The notes beneath the pieces are model-generated. The model was not told the DNA's origin and searched no databases. It worked only from the letters and a program-made list of their open reading frames with translations. A stretch of 64,000 nucleotides of DNA, taken from Physcomitrium patens (taxonomy: Eukaryota > Streptophyta > Bryopsida > Funariales > Funariaceae). Position numbers and translations under genes: made by a program. Of the stretch, positions 15,167-27,830 are shown in pieces (position 1 is the first letter of the stretch; the number at the start of each line of letters is the position of its first letter). The DNA lies in contig NC_037256.1 of assembly GCF_000002425.4 (NCBI RefSeq), positions 9,049,949-9,113,948 of the forward strand, read 5' to 3'.

Positions 15167-16853
15167 ACAGTTTTATATCTAGTATTTAGATCAATTTAAA
15201 GTTCAATTTTAATTTGAAATACATATATAATTTTCAATTGAATTTTAGAAGAAAAAAATTGAACAATAACAACTTATATTTATCAAAGGTTGTTATAATT
15301 CTAATTTTAAAACTTACTATCAATATATTCACATTTTTAAATAAATATTTTTATGAATGTAATATAAAATGTGTAATGTATTACTTCTCAAATTTAGTTT
15401 TCAATATGGTAATTATCATTAAAAATAGACTATTTAAAAAAGAAGTCATATCAAATATAATAAGGTTAAAATAGAATTATAATGGTTAAATTATAACACT
15501 AAAATTATAAAATTATTAACTAATAATCATTAAAAATATAAAATTAATTAGAATTTAAGTTAATTTGTGATTTTTAAATTTAATAAAATATATTTTTATT
15601 TAAATCTTATTGTAGATAAATTAAGTTATATATTTTATTAACATAATATATATTATAATATTACACTTAGGAGAATTTTATATAGATCCATGTTTTTATT
15701 GAATAAACCCACTATTAATGAAGAATATGTTAATTATAATGAATATGGTTGATTTTTATTGGTTACAAATCTATTAGTATTTTATTAAAATTTTATTTTA
15801 TTAGTATATTATTAAAATTAGTATTTAATACTTGAGTTATTTACAACTATTAGCAATTTTAGACTAGATTAAATTTTAAGTTATAATTTTTATTTTTTAA
15901 TTCAGTTCAAAGAGATTTTTATAGGGTAAATTTTTTATAGTCTGAGCAATAAATAGACTTTTTAATAAATTGCTTAAACCACTAAAGGTTAGAATGGAAT
16001 ATAATTAAGTAGATAACAGAAAATACTAAAAAACCATGAAGTGCATATTAAAAATAATAATAATTAGATAATATCTTACTTCTATAAAATAATTTATAGA
16101 TGGCTATTCCATATTTATATAGATAGATTTCATCTATTTAATGATTTTTAAATTGTCCTTTTAAAATCCTAATAACCACATAATTATCTACTTTAAGGCC
16201 ATTTTTTATTAAAAAAATCATGTAGTTATCTTTTTTAAGTACCATATTGTTATTTGAGAATTTTAGATTTTTCTTAATAATAGAAATTTATCTTATTAAA
16301 TACTTATAGATAGAAATCAAAGTAATTTTTTTTACACTACTTTATTAATTTTGAAGTATCTATTAAATAAAGATACTTAGCTTTTAAAAGAAATTGCTAA
16401 TAAATCCATAATATTATATTTTATTATATAACTCTTAAAATTTGTTATTTTATTTTTAATATTTTTTAATAAAATATTTTCATACATTAATATATTTTAT
16501 ATAAGAATAAAAATTTGTATTATTTAAATATTTAAGGTATTTATAATTATTTTATATAACTAAAATTATCTCTAATTTTATAAGCCCAATATGTTAAAAA
16601 AATTAATTTAGTCAAATTATTTTTTTGTTATAGACATCAATATAGATTGATTAGATTATACTTATAATATCAATGCTTTATCTTTTCTTCATTATGAAGA
16701 GATTAAACATTTTTTTACATAAGACATAAATATATTAGAAGTTGTTGATTATCCACTTCTAAATTCAATTTCTTTTTTAGATTTTTTTTTAAGTTATTTT
16801 TTTTACTTGTCTTGAATGATATTAATTTTTTTTTTTTTTTCTAATGAGTTATC
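15165..16853. other. AT-rich stretch 5' of the chromovirus
   Basis: No gene and no clear 5' LTR. The 86-codon frame at 15,214-15,474 is AT-composition noise. The missing 5' part of the retroelement may be decayed here beyond recognition. Confidence 0.5.
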
Positions 16854-17261
16854 ATGCTAGAGCTTATTCAAATGAAGAGTGCAATGGTACAAATGCAAAA
16901 GAAAATAAAGAAATTAAAGCATGTAATACATCAACTCAATTTATCATCTCAAAGAATAATAAGATTGATAGGAAGTGAAGATTTAGAGATGACTAGAGCT
17001 ACTTTAATATTTGTACCAAATCATATTACTTTTCTTACAATAAAGCGTTGTTCAATTATTAGAGAATCAAAAGTCGTTTTGCCTAAGAAGTTTGATGGCT
17101 TAAGATCAAAGTTTTATAAATTCATCAACCAAGTACAATTGGTGATTGAACTTCAACCTCAATCTGTACAATGTAAAGACCACAAGTCAGGTTTATTAGA
17201 ATACTACTTTCAAGTTTTGTTTCATTGTAGTTTTTATCTTTTTTTGAATAATATGATTTAA
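16854..17261 (+). pseudogene. gag fragment of the chromovirus
   Basis: A 135-codon open frame from an ATG. Residues 76-105 contain LPKKFDGLRSKF and FINQVQLVIELQP, the conserved capsid motif of plant chromovirus gag. The frame leaves the family after about 17,180 and there is no zinc knuckle, so this is a truncated structural protein. A Lys-rich helical stretch precedes the motif (residues 16-27). Confidence 0.75.
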
Positions 17262-17289
17262 TAATTGGATAATTTTGAGACCTTATTAG

Positions 17290-17880
17290 TAGAATTTTGA
17301 TCAATATATAGAAAGCATGATATAATTTGTATAGCAACTAATAAGATTTGTATTTTGTGATAAAGTAATCAATCAATAATATTATATAATTTATTATTTT
17401 AACAAATTACAACTAATATCAAGTAGAATAATTTTACATTTATTAGCAAATTTTTCTATAATTTATAACATGAAGTAAAAAAAATTGATGTTCAATTTAT
17501 TTAATCCTTAAACATTGTCTTAAGTAAAGAAAGTTTCACTCTTGCCTCAATCTATATTATTTAACTAAAAGCTACGTTACAATATTCTATAAGATCTCTA
17601 TTATGTGTTTAATTTGCATGACATGTATCTTAACTTGGAAGGCAAGTTTTTTATATGTACACCAAATTGTTAGTTTGTATTACAAGTTACCTACATATGT
17701 CATACATGGCTAATTTATTGGCCAAGTTTCTAACATATCAATCAATTATAAATATATATTAAGTCAAATATGTATTTATAAAGCTTTTAAGAATTTTTGT
17801 CATAAGATAATATCAAATCTACATATATTTACTTTCTACTTAGCACTTCTTATTTATATAAATATATAAGTTTGTGATAG
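17290..17880 (-). mobile_element. Opposite-orientation LTR inside the chromovirus
   Basis: The sequence reads as the reverse complement of the 21,029-21,660 LTR (blocks at 17,620-17,660, 17,710-17,760 and 17,780-17,815) and agrees in orientation with the LTRs at 58.4-58.8 and 63.27-63.67 kb. It sits between gag and RT of a + strand element. It is best explained as a nested insertion reduced to a solo LTR, or a rearranged junction. The left boundary is uncertain. Confidence 0.65.
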
Positions 17881-17888
17881 GAGTTCAA

Positions 17889-19926
17889 CTGCCATTTGGA
17901 CTAATTTATAATTTATCACAAAATGAGTTGGTTGGACTTAAGAAATATATTAATGAGAATGTGGCAAAAAATTTCATAAGTCATTTAGAATCTCTAGAAA
18001 GAACTCTAATCTTATTTATAAAAGAATAGAGGGATTACTATAGATGTCTGTTGATTATTGAAGGTTCAACAAGTATACCATCAAAAATACATATCTTCTA
18101 CTTTTGATATCTTAATTTTTTGACCAATTGAATCAAGTCAAGATCTATATAAAAATAGATTTATGTAGAGCATACAATCTCATATGTATCAAAAAAAATT
18201 AATGAATAAAAGATTGCATTTGAATTAAATATGGATATTTTGAATATTATATTATGCCTTTTAAACTCACACACATACCAATTACTTTTCAACATCTTAT
18301 GAATGATGTTTTTAAAGAAATTTTAAATGATTTTATCATCTAATATTTAAATGACAATTTAATTTATTCTAAAGATACAAAAAAAACATAAACTTCATGT
18401 TTGTCATGTGTTACAAAAACTTAGAAATGCATGATTCCATGCCATAGTAGAAAATTATATATTCTATACTACTCAAATTGACTTCTTAGAATATATTATT
18501 TCAAACAATGGTCTTATAATAGAGTCTAAGAAAGTTCAAACTTTCATAGATTTATAAATTAGAGCAGATAATAAACTTCATCCTTTTTCTTTTCATTTAA
18601 AAAAAAATAATAATAATAGCAAAGATTAAAAACAAGATGCATAATAAAGTTTTTTTTTTTAATTACAGATGTATTTCAAGAATGACATCATTATTTAAAA
18701 GGTACTTTAATTTTGATAATTATTTATATAAATGACAAGAATTTGAAATATTTTATGCTAACATGTATTTTATATTGTTGCTAAGTCCATTAGAGCATAT
18801 TTTTATCAAGATTTTAATCTAAGATCATGTATTATCTAGGAAAAATAAAAAGGTTTGTTATACTTCATTTTAAACATTCTTATCTAGTAATAAAGGAAAG
18901 CAATACAAATTTTAATCAATAATAAAGTATTTTTTTGAAGTTAAAGTAATTTTATCTTTAAATAATGAAATAAACATTAATTATTGATTCAACCTTTCTT
19001 ATACAATTTTAATGAAATATGTACTCAAATCGTCTTATTCATGATATTTACAATAGTTCATTTAAATCTTACAATACTTCTAAATTAGAGTTTAAGAATA
19101 ATCTACTTTATTTCAAGCAATACTCATATGTTTGAGCAAGTGAAGCATGATTACATGTTTTTCAAGCTCATCACCACTTTCTAATTGCATGACATTTTTA
19201 ATATAAAAAGACCTTGGAATTAATCTCAAGAGTTTTTTAATGGCTTCAAATGTAAAAGTCATTTAAAGCTTTTGTACGATCATGTAATATTTTTTTAAGA
19301 TTTGAAACTCATCATCATCAATATTATAGATTTTTTAGTCATTGTCTATACCAAAACAACTAAGATTTTTTGTATATATAGATTTTATTACGAATCTTTT
19401 AGTCTCAAATTCTTATGCCTCTATATTTGTGATAGTGGATTATTTCATTAAGTTAGTATATTTTATACTATATACAAAAACTATAATATGTAAAAATAGA
19501 AATAAACTTTTTTCTAATAATATCTAATATTATCATAAATTACTAAAAAATATTATATTAAATGAAGAGATTTAATTTAAATTAAAATTTTAGTGAACTC
19601 TTTTTAAAATTTTGAAGGTAAACATTAAATTATCTTTGTTTTTTCATCCTCAAATTGATAGATAAATAGAACATGTGTATAAAGTTTTGAAGCAATATAT
19701 AAAAAATATCATTAATTACCATAAAGATGATTGGATAAGTCTTTTGCTATTAGCAAATTTTTTTTATAATAATATAATATATTCTTCAATTCAACAAATA
19801 TCTTTTTTAATTAATTTTGATTATCATCTACAACTTGATGCTTTTAACTTCTCAAAAGTTGATAAACTTATCACGAAAGATTTAGCAAATTATTTATTAG
19901 ATCTATATGCAACAATGAAGGCATAA
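17889..19926 (+). pseudogene. pol remnant: reverse transcriptase, RNase H, integrase
   Basis: Recognisable pieces across stops: LPFG and YNLSQNEL near 17,889-17,930 (RT N-terminus), FQHLMNDVF near 18,285 and YLNDNLIYSKD near 18,345, where the YxDD catalytic motif has become YLND, and DFLEYIISNNG near 18,480. Then LELIS near 19,217, DFITNL and SIFVIVDYF at 19,384-19,450 (integrase core), and KVLKQYIKNI and DDWISLLLLANF at 19,681-19,760. The stops and the altered YxDD show it is inactive. The open piece 19,675-19,926 is only a surviving part of integrase. Confidence 0.85.
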
Positions 19927-20258
19927 TTAAAGAAAGTTCAAAAATAAAAAATAATCAATAAAAATACTTATTACAAAAATTAACCTTAATTCCACATTGG
20001 CAACAAAGTATAATAAAATAAATTATTTTTTATTTTTGAATATTATAATAAAATAAATTATTTTATTATAATATTAAGACAAATTTCTCTTGTAACAAGT
20101 TGAATTATAATAGACTTTGATCATTTTTTATTTGTAAATAGACTAATCTAGTTGTTTATTGATTATACCTATCAAAATCCATAAAGATTAATTATATGTT
20201 TTATATCTTTTTTTTTTAGCCATACAAGATAGTGGATATATTATAAAAATAATAAATG

Positions 20259-20370
20259 CCACATCCTTCTATAAAAGTGGATAATAATCAAGAGTTTGAT
20301 GTTGAAGTAGTCTTAGATTCAAAACATTGCTGGAATAGGTTGGAATATCTTATACATTGATGTAAATATA
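20259..20370 (+). pseudogene. Chromodomain remnant at the integrase C-terminus
   Basis: The frame reads IKVDNNQEFDVEVVLDSK, then NRLEYLIH before a stop. This fits the N-terminal half of a chromodomain fused to integrase, as in chromoviruses. Such domains are known to direct integration to heterochromatin. The WKGY part is lost. Confidence 0.7.
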
Positions 20371-21028
20371 ATATTAATAAATAAAAATAACAGTGATTCA
20401 ATCTTGCAAATGAAAAAAAAAATAATGTTTTTTATTCAAAACATCTATCAAAATCAAGATAAAGAATCAAGCAACCATTGCTTTAAAATAAAAAAAAAAA
20501 AAAAAAAAAAAAAAAAACTTACATTCTATCATCTATCTTTGTTTTTAGTTTTTTTATATTATTAGAGCTAAATAATAAAAAAATCAACAATCAATAGATT
20601 TAACTTAAAAGCTATCATTTGCTAAGTTACTTAATAAAAGATTGTAACTTATAAGATGCCATAATAGAGATGAAGACCCTCATGAATAGCATATTCTTCT
20701 TCAAATAGATAGTGAAATACAAAGTATTTGATGTTACAACCTTAGAAGAGACTTTCAATGTTTGCTAATATTATTTGAGGTAGGAACTACCTTTGATGGT
20801 ATTACAGATGTTTTGTTTGAAAGGAGTTATAAAGGCTTTAATAATGATCAAATATAAAGGTGGTCTTTTTGTCATAATATGAGATATTATCAATACTTGA
20901 GATGACTTATTAAATGCTTTAAAAAGAAAAAAATTAATAGAATATGTAATAAATATAATTTATTACATTTTCAACTTCTTCAATAAGTAATTATTGTTAC
21001 TTGTAGAACTTGTCTTTAAAAAGGAGGA

Positions 21029-21660
21029 TGATGTCATGGACATCTATACTTACTCTTATAATTATAATTATAATTATAATCTAGCTAATATGAGTAAATA
21101 AAACTATGTAATAATATATAAACTTGATAATATCTTATAAAAAGTTTTTTAGAAGCTACATAAATATAGTTTTATTTTTATATGTATCTACAGGTAATTA
21201 GAAGGTTAAAAACTAAGCCAAAAAGTTGGCCATATATTGCATATATTGGCTACTTGAAGTACAAGTTGGGCATGTGGCACACATGTATGGAACTTGTCTT
21301 GCAAGTTAAATACATGTTTGAGGTCTTATAGAATGCCACCATCTAGTTTTTTATTAGACAATATATATAGAAGCAAGAAAAAGGCCTCTTTATTCTTATG
21401 AACTCCTTTCTTGCTTTAAGTCTAGTTTCAAGAATCTTTAGTTTTTTTTGTTTAATGACTTATTACTATTTATTTTTTCTTTATAGCATAAAAAAAATAA
21501 GAGATTATATCTTGCTTATACCTTATAAAATAGAATATAGTGTAATAGAATAAGTATAACTTATTATAGACCTTCTATCATTAATATCTCCAATCAAATT
21601 TTCAATAAAATATCTTTAAAAAAATATTCCTTATTACAAAGATATAATTTTGGATCTAAC
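21029..21660 (+). mobile_element. 3' LTR of the chromovirus
   Basis: Starts with tgatgtcatgg directly after a polypurine tract (aaaaaggagga). The same start-plus-tract arrangement is seen on the - strand at 63.67 kb, which supports the boundary. It contains the family blocks aacttgtcttgcaagtta and tcttatagaatgccacca. The right end is approximate. Confidence 0.75.
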
Positions 21661-22476
21661 ATATCTTTTAGAGACCTTATTATATTTTTTGTTATTATTT
21701 AATATATAAAATTAATTTAAAAAATGAATTGACTAACAATGTTATATGCATATTTAATATCAACTTTTATACCTACCATTATATACTTGAGTAATTAAAC
21801 TACTACTTTATATATGACATCTTCTTTTTTTACATTTATTTTTAAAAACTCCATCAACTTTAAGTTGCCTTAAAGAGGTGTAGCAATAGAATATATTCTT
21901 TTATAATAATACTTTTTAGTAGTTCTTTAATATCAAATAATATAGTTTGTAAAATCTTAATTTATTATTTTGACACTTTTCAAGTATGTTTTATATATTT
22001 TTTATAGTTTTTATATTTTAACTTAGAATTCAATCTAATATAAATAATTATACTTATATAAGTATATCATGTATTTATTTTTTAAAATGGATGAAATAAT
22101 TCCAAATTATATTTAAAATTCACAAAATATATATCTAACAATATATTCAAATAGCAAAAATGTTTATTTGCAATATATCTATTTTCAAAGTATTTGCACA
22201 AGTCTCTTAGATTTATTTTTATAGCCTTAAATATCATGATGAAAAAATAAGATAAATAGAAACATATATATATCTATATATATATATATATATATATATA
22301 TTTGAAAGAATAAATATATGAATAAATATATATCATTTAAAATCAATTAAAAAGAATAAATATGGATTGTAATTGGAATCATAGCAAATATATTTTTATT
22401 TATCTAATATAGAATAAATGTGCAATAAATTTTAGAATCTCATTGATGCCTATATTCGTGAAAATATATAACTTTG

Positions 22477-22507
<31 letters not shown>

Positions 22508-24550
22508 AAGTTTAAAATACACTCATTTATAAATACATTAAATATGAGGGTTGGATAGACTGAACATTAATTTCTTTATGTCATACTAAAAACTTCGGGA
22601 GGCTTAATTAATAGGTGCAAAACCATTTTTTTTAATCACATTGATTACTTATTGATGATAAATTATGTAATAGAATATCAAACAATTTCATGTTACAGAT
22701 TAGACTAAAATTTAGTAACCAGACGATATTTATTTGCTGAAAAAATATAATTGAAGAAAAGAATTGACCACATCAATTGCAGTTTCAATCACAATCTTAC
22801 ACACATCATTTATAAGACTCAAGATTTTTAGTCCAAGATTTTAAAATCTTATGATTAAAATTGAGACTTAAATATCTTGAAATGTTCATGAGAAAATATT
22901 TAATTATTTGAAATTTTCAATTATTAGAAGTTTTAATTAATTTTTTTCACATGACTTGATTTATAACTTTTCTTATAAAATATTTAATTTAATTTCTAAA
23001 ATTAATAACAATATCTAAACAAAAATTGGTGCTATGCATTAAATTTCTATTAAGTACAAATTATCAATAAAAATGTATAAATGTTTTCTTTCTTCTTACC
23101 TATTAAAAATACTTATAAAATATTAAGACTATCAAAGTTATAACATTACATATAAGTATCACTTCTATTTAAAAATAATAGTTTTAGATATTTTATTTTT
23201 TAACCATAAATTTGTCCAAAAAATATTTTATTTTAAAATTATGAATTATTTTAACATACACTAATTTAAATAAGGCACATTTAATTGTAGACATCTTATT
23301 TTTAGAATATTTTATTTATTTATTTATTATTATTATTTTAAAATATTAATTAAAACAAATACTAAAGATTAGAGCATTTTTGTACGATGAAAATTAGACT
23401 CTTAAACGTTTCTAAATATACCATCTGACTATAGAATAAAATTATAATTTTTTTTTATATATTTAATAAGTCATCATAGAAGCTCATACTTCGTCTATTT
23501 ATTTTAAATTTCAAAGTTCAATTCAGCATTCAATTGTTTTTGCAATTGATCTTACACTCCTATTATAAAATGCACGTGCAAAAATGTTGAATTAATTAAG
23601 AGTTGATGTTTTTTTTACTCAAAAAGGAAAAATAGTTATATATTTTTTTGTTTATTTATCATTTTTGGAAACTGCAACAATTACAATAATAATAAAAAAA
23701 ATCAAATCAAATCAAAATAATGATTGTAAATCAGAGTTTGTATTAATATAAATTAAAGTCAAACAAACAGAAAAATAAAATCAGGTTTAAACTTCTTCAA
23801 GATCACAATTTTATTTGTCATGTCCAATTAAATATTTAGACAGGATATTTTAATGCATATATGCATTTGCATGAAACATTGCTCTCAGTTTGTGTGCAAA
23901 TGCAGACACACACAGACAAATGTATTCATTCAATCAAGTTGTGTTTTTACTCCTTTCTAATCAGTGTGATAACTTATCTGTACAATTTGATGATAAACTT
24001 CTGCAAAAATGGTCTTTTTATTGTAATATTACCTATTACAAAATTTAGGAATATCTGTGGAAACATTATCATAAGCTAGTTCCTTGAAGCGCAAACTTCC
24101 AATATTGTCTTAAGAATAGCATGACACATGTCTAAATGTTAACATTGTCTTTTTAGGGTTTGATGATTTCACAAGGGAGCTAATATATCTTTAGAAGTTT
24201 GGCATATGAAACGTATCTACCCAAATCCAACTCAGAGTCTCACTCTCATAGCCATAATTCTTTTTAAGAGTTCAAAATACAATTGAGTCTTAAATCACAA
24301 GTATAATGAGCAAATCTTCCTTCAATATAAACTCAGTTCAACTCTGCTATCTTCTTTAATAAGAAAACCCTCCTCATCAAATATTACTTTTGTAAGTTTG
24401 AGATGGTTCTCATTCCATATTGTAACAGGTATATAACTTCCTTCTCAAGTCAAAAGTCCATTTATGGACCCACCCTCAAGCCTACATGTTTTCCTCCTAT
24501 GCAAGTGTGAGTGTGTATGAATATACTATCTATCTCATTATATATAAATG
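21661..24550. other. AT-rich region without recognisable genes
   Basis: Simple repeats at 22,265-22,301 (TA)n and 22,478-22,503 (A)n; otherwise dense stops on both strands. Confidence 0.55.
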
Positions 24551-24553
24551 TGC

Positions 24554-24624
24554 ATATATATATATATATAGAAAAATACATCCTCTTCTCAGAAATGTGT
24601 ATATATATATATATATATATATAT
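24554..24624. repeat. Paired (TA)n microsatellites
   Basis: TA runs at 24,554-24,570 and 24,599-24,624. Confidence 0.95.
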
Positions 24625-27600
24625 TTAGCTTGTCAACATACATGCCTGCTTGGCTCATCACCTAGTTTGAGGCCATGTTTTCTGGAAACATCCTTTGGTA
24701 TTATTCCTACTTTTCTTCACAAATACACAAGCTGCACAGTGTAACATGTTGACACATCTCTCTTACTTTTTTTATGCTCCAATTCAACTGGCTTGTTTGT
24801 TTCATTCTCATGATTATGTGATGCTCATGTGTCTTAAAAACTAGCAGGTAAGGTGGCGACTTCTAAAAATAATTTTTATTCCTTTCTCCTATTCACATTT
24901 TCCGCATCTCTTAACGTTTTTTTTTACTTTTTACTTTTTACGTGGGTTGTCCACAGATCAAAGCATTTCTTACCAAGTAGAACATTGGAACTGGTAGACT
25001 TTGTGGAACAACTACAAAAGTATCAAGAAAAGGACAATGCTAAGCAATGTGAGAAGAGGAGTAAGATAAGAAGTATGGTGGATTACCCATAATCAGTTAC
25101 ACAAGAAGCTCAAAAACACAGAAATCATTAACCCCCCTTGCCTTGGAAGTTGCGAAAGATTTTCATTGATTACTTAAAATTGTATTATGGAAATTATAAA
25201 CAAGCAAAGGACTCTGACTTTGGCATGTGTTGAAAATCCTGCACAAGACATAGCAAATATATTCCCATCAGACATGGGATTCCAAGGTTTTTGAAATCTG
25301 TGCTTAAACAATACATACATTTGAGTAGCCCGCAAACAAACAAACATACAAACTTATCCCATTTCTATTTCCTAACCTAGTTACTATATAAATTCTACTT
25401 TTGAATTCTTCTTAATTGCTCTTGCATCTTCAGGCACCTTAACTACTTTGAAAACATGCACACATGCACATTAACTAACCAAAAACCAGCTGTTAAGCTT
25501 TTAATGTTTTTGTAAATAGTATCCACCAGGAATACAAATAAAATTAAAAAATCCATAGAATTAGAAACTCAGTCACACACATGTGCACACAAGAAGGTTG
25601 AACTACCCTAGTTGAGATCTGTGCCATTTGAGAGGGAGGGTGTACATAGCGGTAAAAATGGGTAGGGCGGGAGTTAAAGACAGCTGGACTGCCACCTCAG
25701 CAAACCCTAAAGCCTAGCTTGCGGGAAACACCTCAACTTTCCATCCTTACCATCTTTTGATGTTGACTTTTGTACTGCTGTCTGATGACGTAAAATCTGC
25801 CCTGTCCAATTGTTCTCTCGATCGCTTCCAGAAGTGTACGAGGGAAAGCAACTTTTATCCAGATAGTAACTTTAATCGTTTCTGTCAATTATTTTAAAGG
25901 TTCTACTGTGCTGACAGGGGAACATGACGCACTATGTGAACGTGGGAACATAATGGGAACATAATAGGAACGAGAGGGGAGCGTGAGCAAAGCCCCGTGT
26001 ACAGCCCACCCCGGTCTGAGAGGCCTCTGATAAAAGCACACCTCACAATCGGGTTCATTCACACAACCCAAGATTGGATTTCCCACATCGGGCCTTTATA
26101 AGTAACTTCTCTCTTCTTCATGCTTACTGGATAGGACACTAGAGCACTTTCTATGTGCTTTGAATCTGACGTGTACTTTTAGTATCTGACGTGGCAGGGT
26201 ATGGAGAGTTCTATCTGTGCTGGCTCCCACACTTGGCCCCATGCAATCGTGTAAGAAGGCAACAGCCAGCTTTTGCATTTACCATGCCCTCCCTGTCCCC
26301 TCCACTGAACCGGTGGAGGTACTTGAGGTTAATGAATGAATGGGGCATCATGCAAAAATTAATATCGACAGCCATGGATATCAAGTGTTAAAATTAAAGT
26401 ACGATCTTGCTCCTTATCTTCAAATACGAATGTTTATGTATTTTTTAAAAAAATATAAAAATAAAAATAACTTTGAAGAGAAATGTGTCCAGTTTATAAA
26501 AATGACAACTACTTACGTGAACATTACCTTTGAAGTTGTTATTAAATCTTCCTCTCAGCAATCTTTTCAGTAGACCGGATGTCCTGTCTTAATCTGTGTG
26601 CTTGAGATACCACCTCATTATTGATAAGGATTCCTTCAAACCTAAATCTTTTTTCTTCTTCTTAACTCGAATAATCCAAAAACAAAACAAAACAAGCATC
26701 AGAACCTGCTTGCGCGAACCATTCAACGACATCGGTCGAGAGAGGAAAGGAAACAAATGAGTGCTTGGGATGGAGAAGCACGAGGATAAGAGGGAGAGAC
26801 ATAGGGATGCGTACATGTCGTCAAGTGGACGACCGATGCCAGCAGCAACATCCGTTCTACCGTCCGTCGAAAGTTCGGTGGGTTCCCGTCGTGGTGTCTC
26901 CAAGTCAGCAGAACATGCATTCACCCACCAAGCCCACTAAAGTGGTCGTGGTCATAGGAAACACGTGGGAGATTTGCTAAGCCGCTGTGATGGAGATGGT
27001 GGATCGCAGTGCACACCATGACGCAACAAAAAAAATACTCCCTCTCTCGCTCGCTCGGTTTCTCACTCTGTCGATATTTCTCTTTGCCTAAATATTTTGA
27101 CAACCCAAGACATGGGCCCTCCGGACAAATTTCTAAAGGGAAAACAGCAGGGGGTGGAGGGTGGGGGGGGGGGGCGATGGACTCTTGAGCAAAACGCCAA
27201 AGCCGGATGTGCCGGGCCCAGCAACTCGGTCGCAGTAAGCTTCCAAGGAATCGCCCGAGACGGAGGCGGGCACTGGTTGAAGCAGCCATGGTAGCGGCAT
27301 GTAATGCGGCTTTTGGACTTGGGGGTTATTGCGAAGCCTCGGACATTCTGTCCACCATGTCTTGTCCACACCACCAGGCTGCTTTGAAATTTAATGGGTA
27401 GGCTATATTTGCCCGTAACATCCCCTGCGGAGGTGCGCTATTCCCAGCCATCCTCCTCCCCTCCCCTTCTCCATGCTTGCGGAGGCTGGCGAGCGGTGCA
27501 TCGCCTCCTTTTCTCTCGCGCTTTGTTGACAATCACCCAACTTTCGGCAACGCATCAATCACATACACACTCGGCCAGACAAGCACTGCGTGAGATTGTT

Positions 27601-27830
27601 TGGTTCTGGTTCGGGTTCCCCCCTTCTCCTCCTCGTAGTTTCGTCTTTTTCCCGTCTAAAGATCGACAGACATGCTCACGTTGCGTTCTCGTCGCATTCT
27701 ATTTGATTAGTTGCAATTTTGGCTCGGATTTCCGATGTATGACGAGAGTTGGTTGGATATTTTCCTTGAGGTTAGTTTTCGAAGTGTTTAATTTGGAGAG
27801 ATCCAACATATCCCATGTTATGTGTATTTG
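24625..27830. other. Mixed to GC-rich unique island without an assignable gene
   Basis: 25,600-26,400 and 26,700-27,750 have balanced to high GC. Frames on both strands (for example - 26,921-27,289 and + 27,394-27,855) overlap each other and match nothing. A G10 run lies near 27,166. TGACGTG words near 26,167 and 26,187 are G-box/ABRE-like. It may be a regulatory or UTR region. Confidence 0.45.
26080..26104 (+). promoter_or_regulatory. USE-like motif next to a TATA-like sequence
   Basis: ttcccacatcg matches 10 of 11 positions of the plant snRNA upstream sequence element (RTCCCACATCG), followed by tttataagta. The spacing (about 5 bp) is far shorter than in snRNA genes and no snRNA follows. 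The same word pair also occurs in plant LTR or TRIM-like repeats. Function unclear. Confidence 0.2.

Larger units (their letters stand above)
16854..21660 (+). mobile_element. Decayed Ty3/gypsy chromovirus retrotransposon
   Basis: Parts in order on the + strand: gag fragment (16,854-17,261), an opposite-orientation LTR (about 17,290-17,880), reverse transcriptase from 17,889, RNase H region about 18,600-18,850, integrase (about 19,100-19,926), chromodomain remnant (about 20,259-20,370), purine-rich tract at 21,016-21,028 and 3' LTR from 21,029. Many in-frame stops and frameshifts make it non-functional. The order RT, RNase H, IN, chromodomain places it in Ty3/gypsy chromoviruses. The 5' LTR was not identified. 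The protease and much of gag are missing. Confidence 0.88.

Noticed and set aside
26080-26160. snRNA gene
   Set aside because: The USE-like word is present, but TATA spacing is wrong and no U1, U2, U4, U5 or U6 sequence follows.
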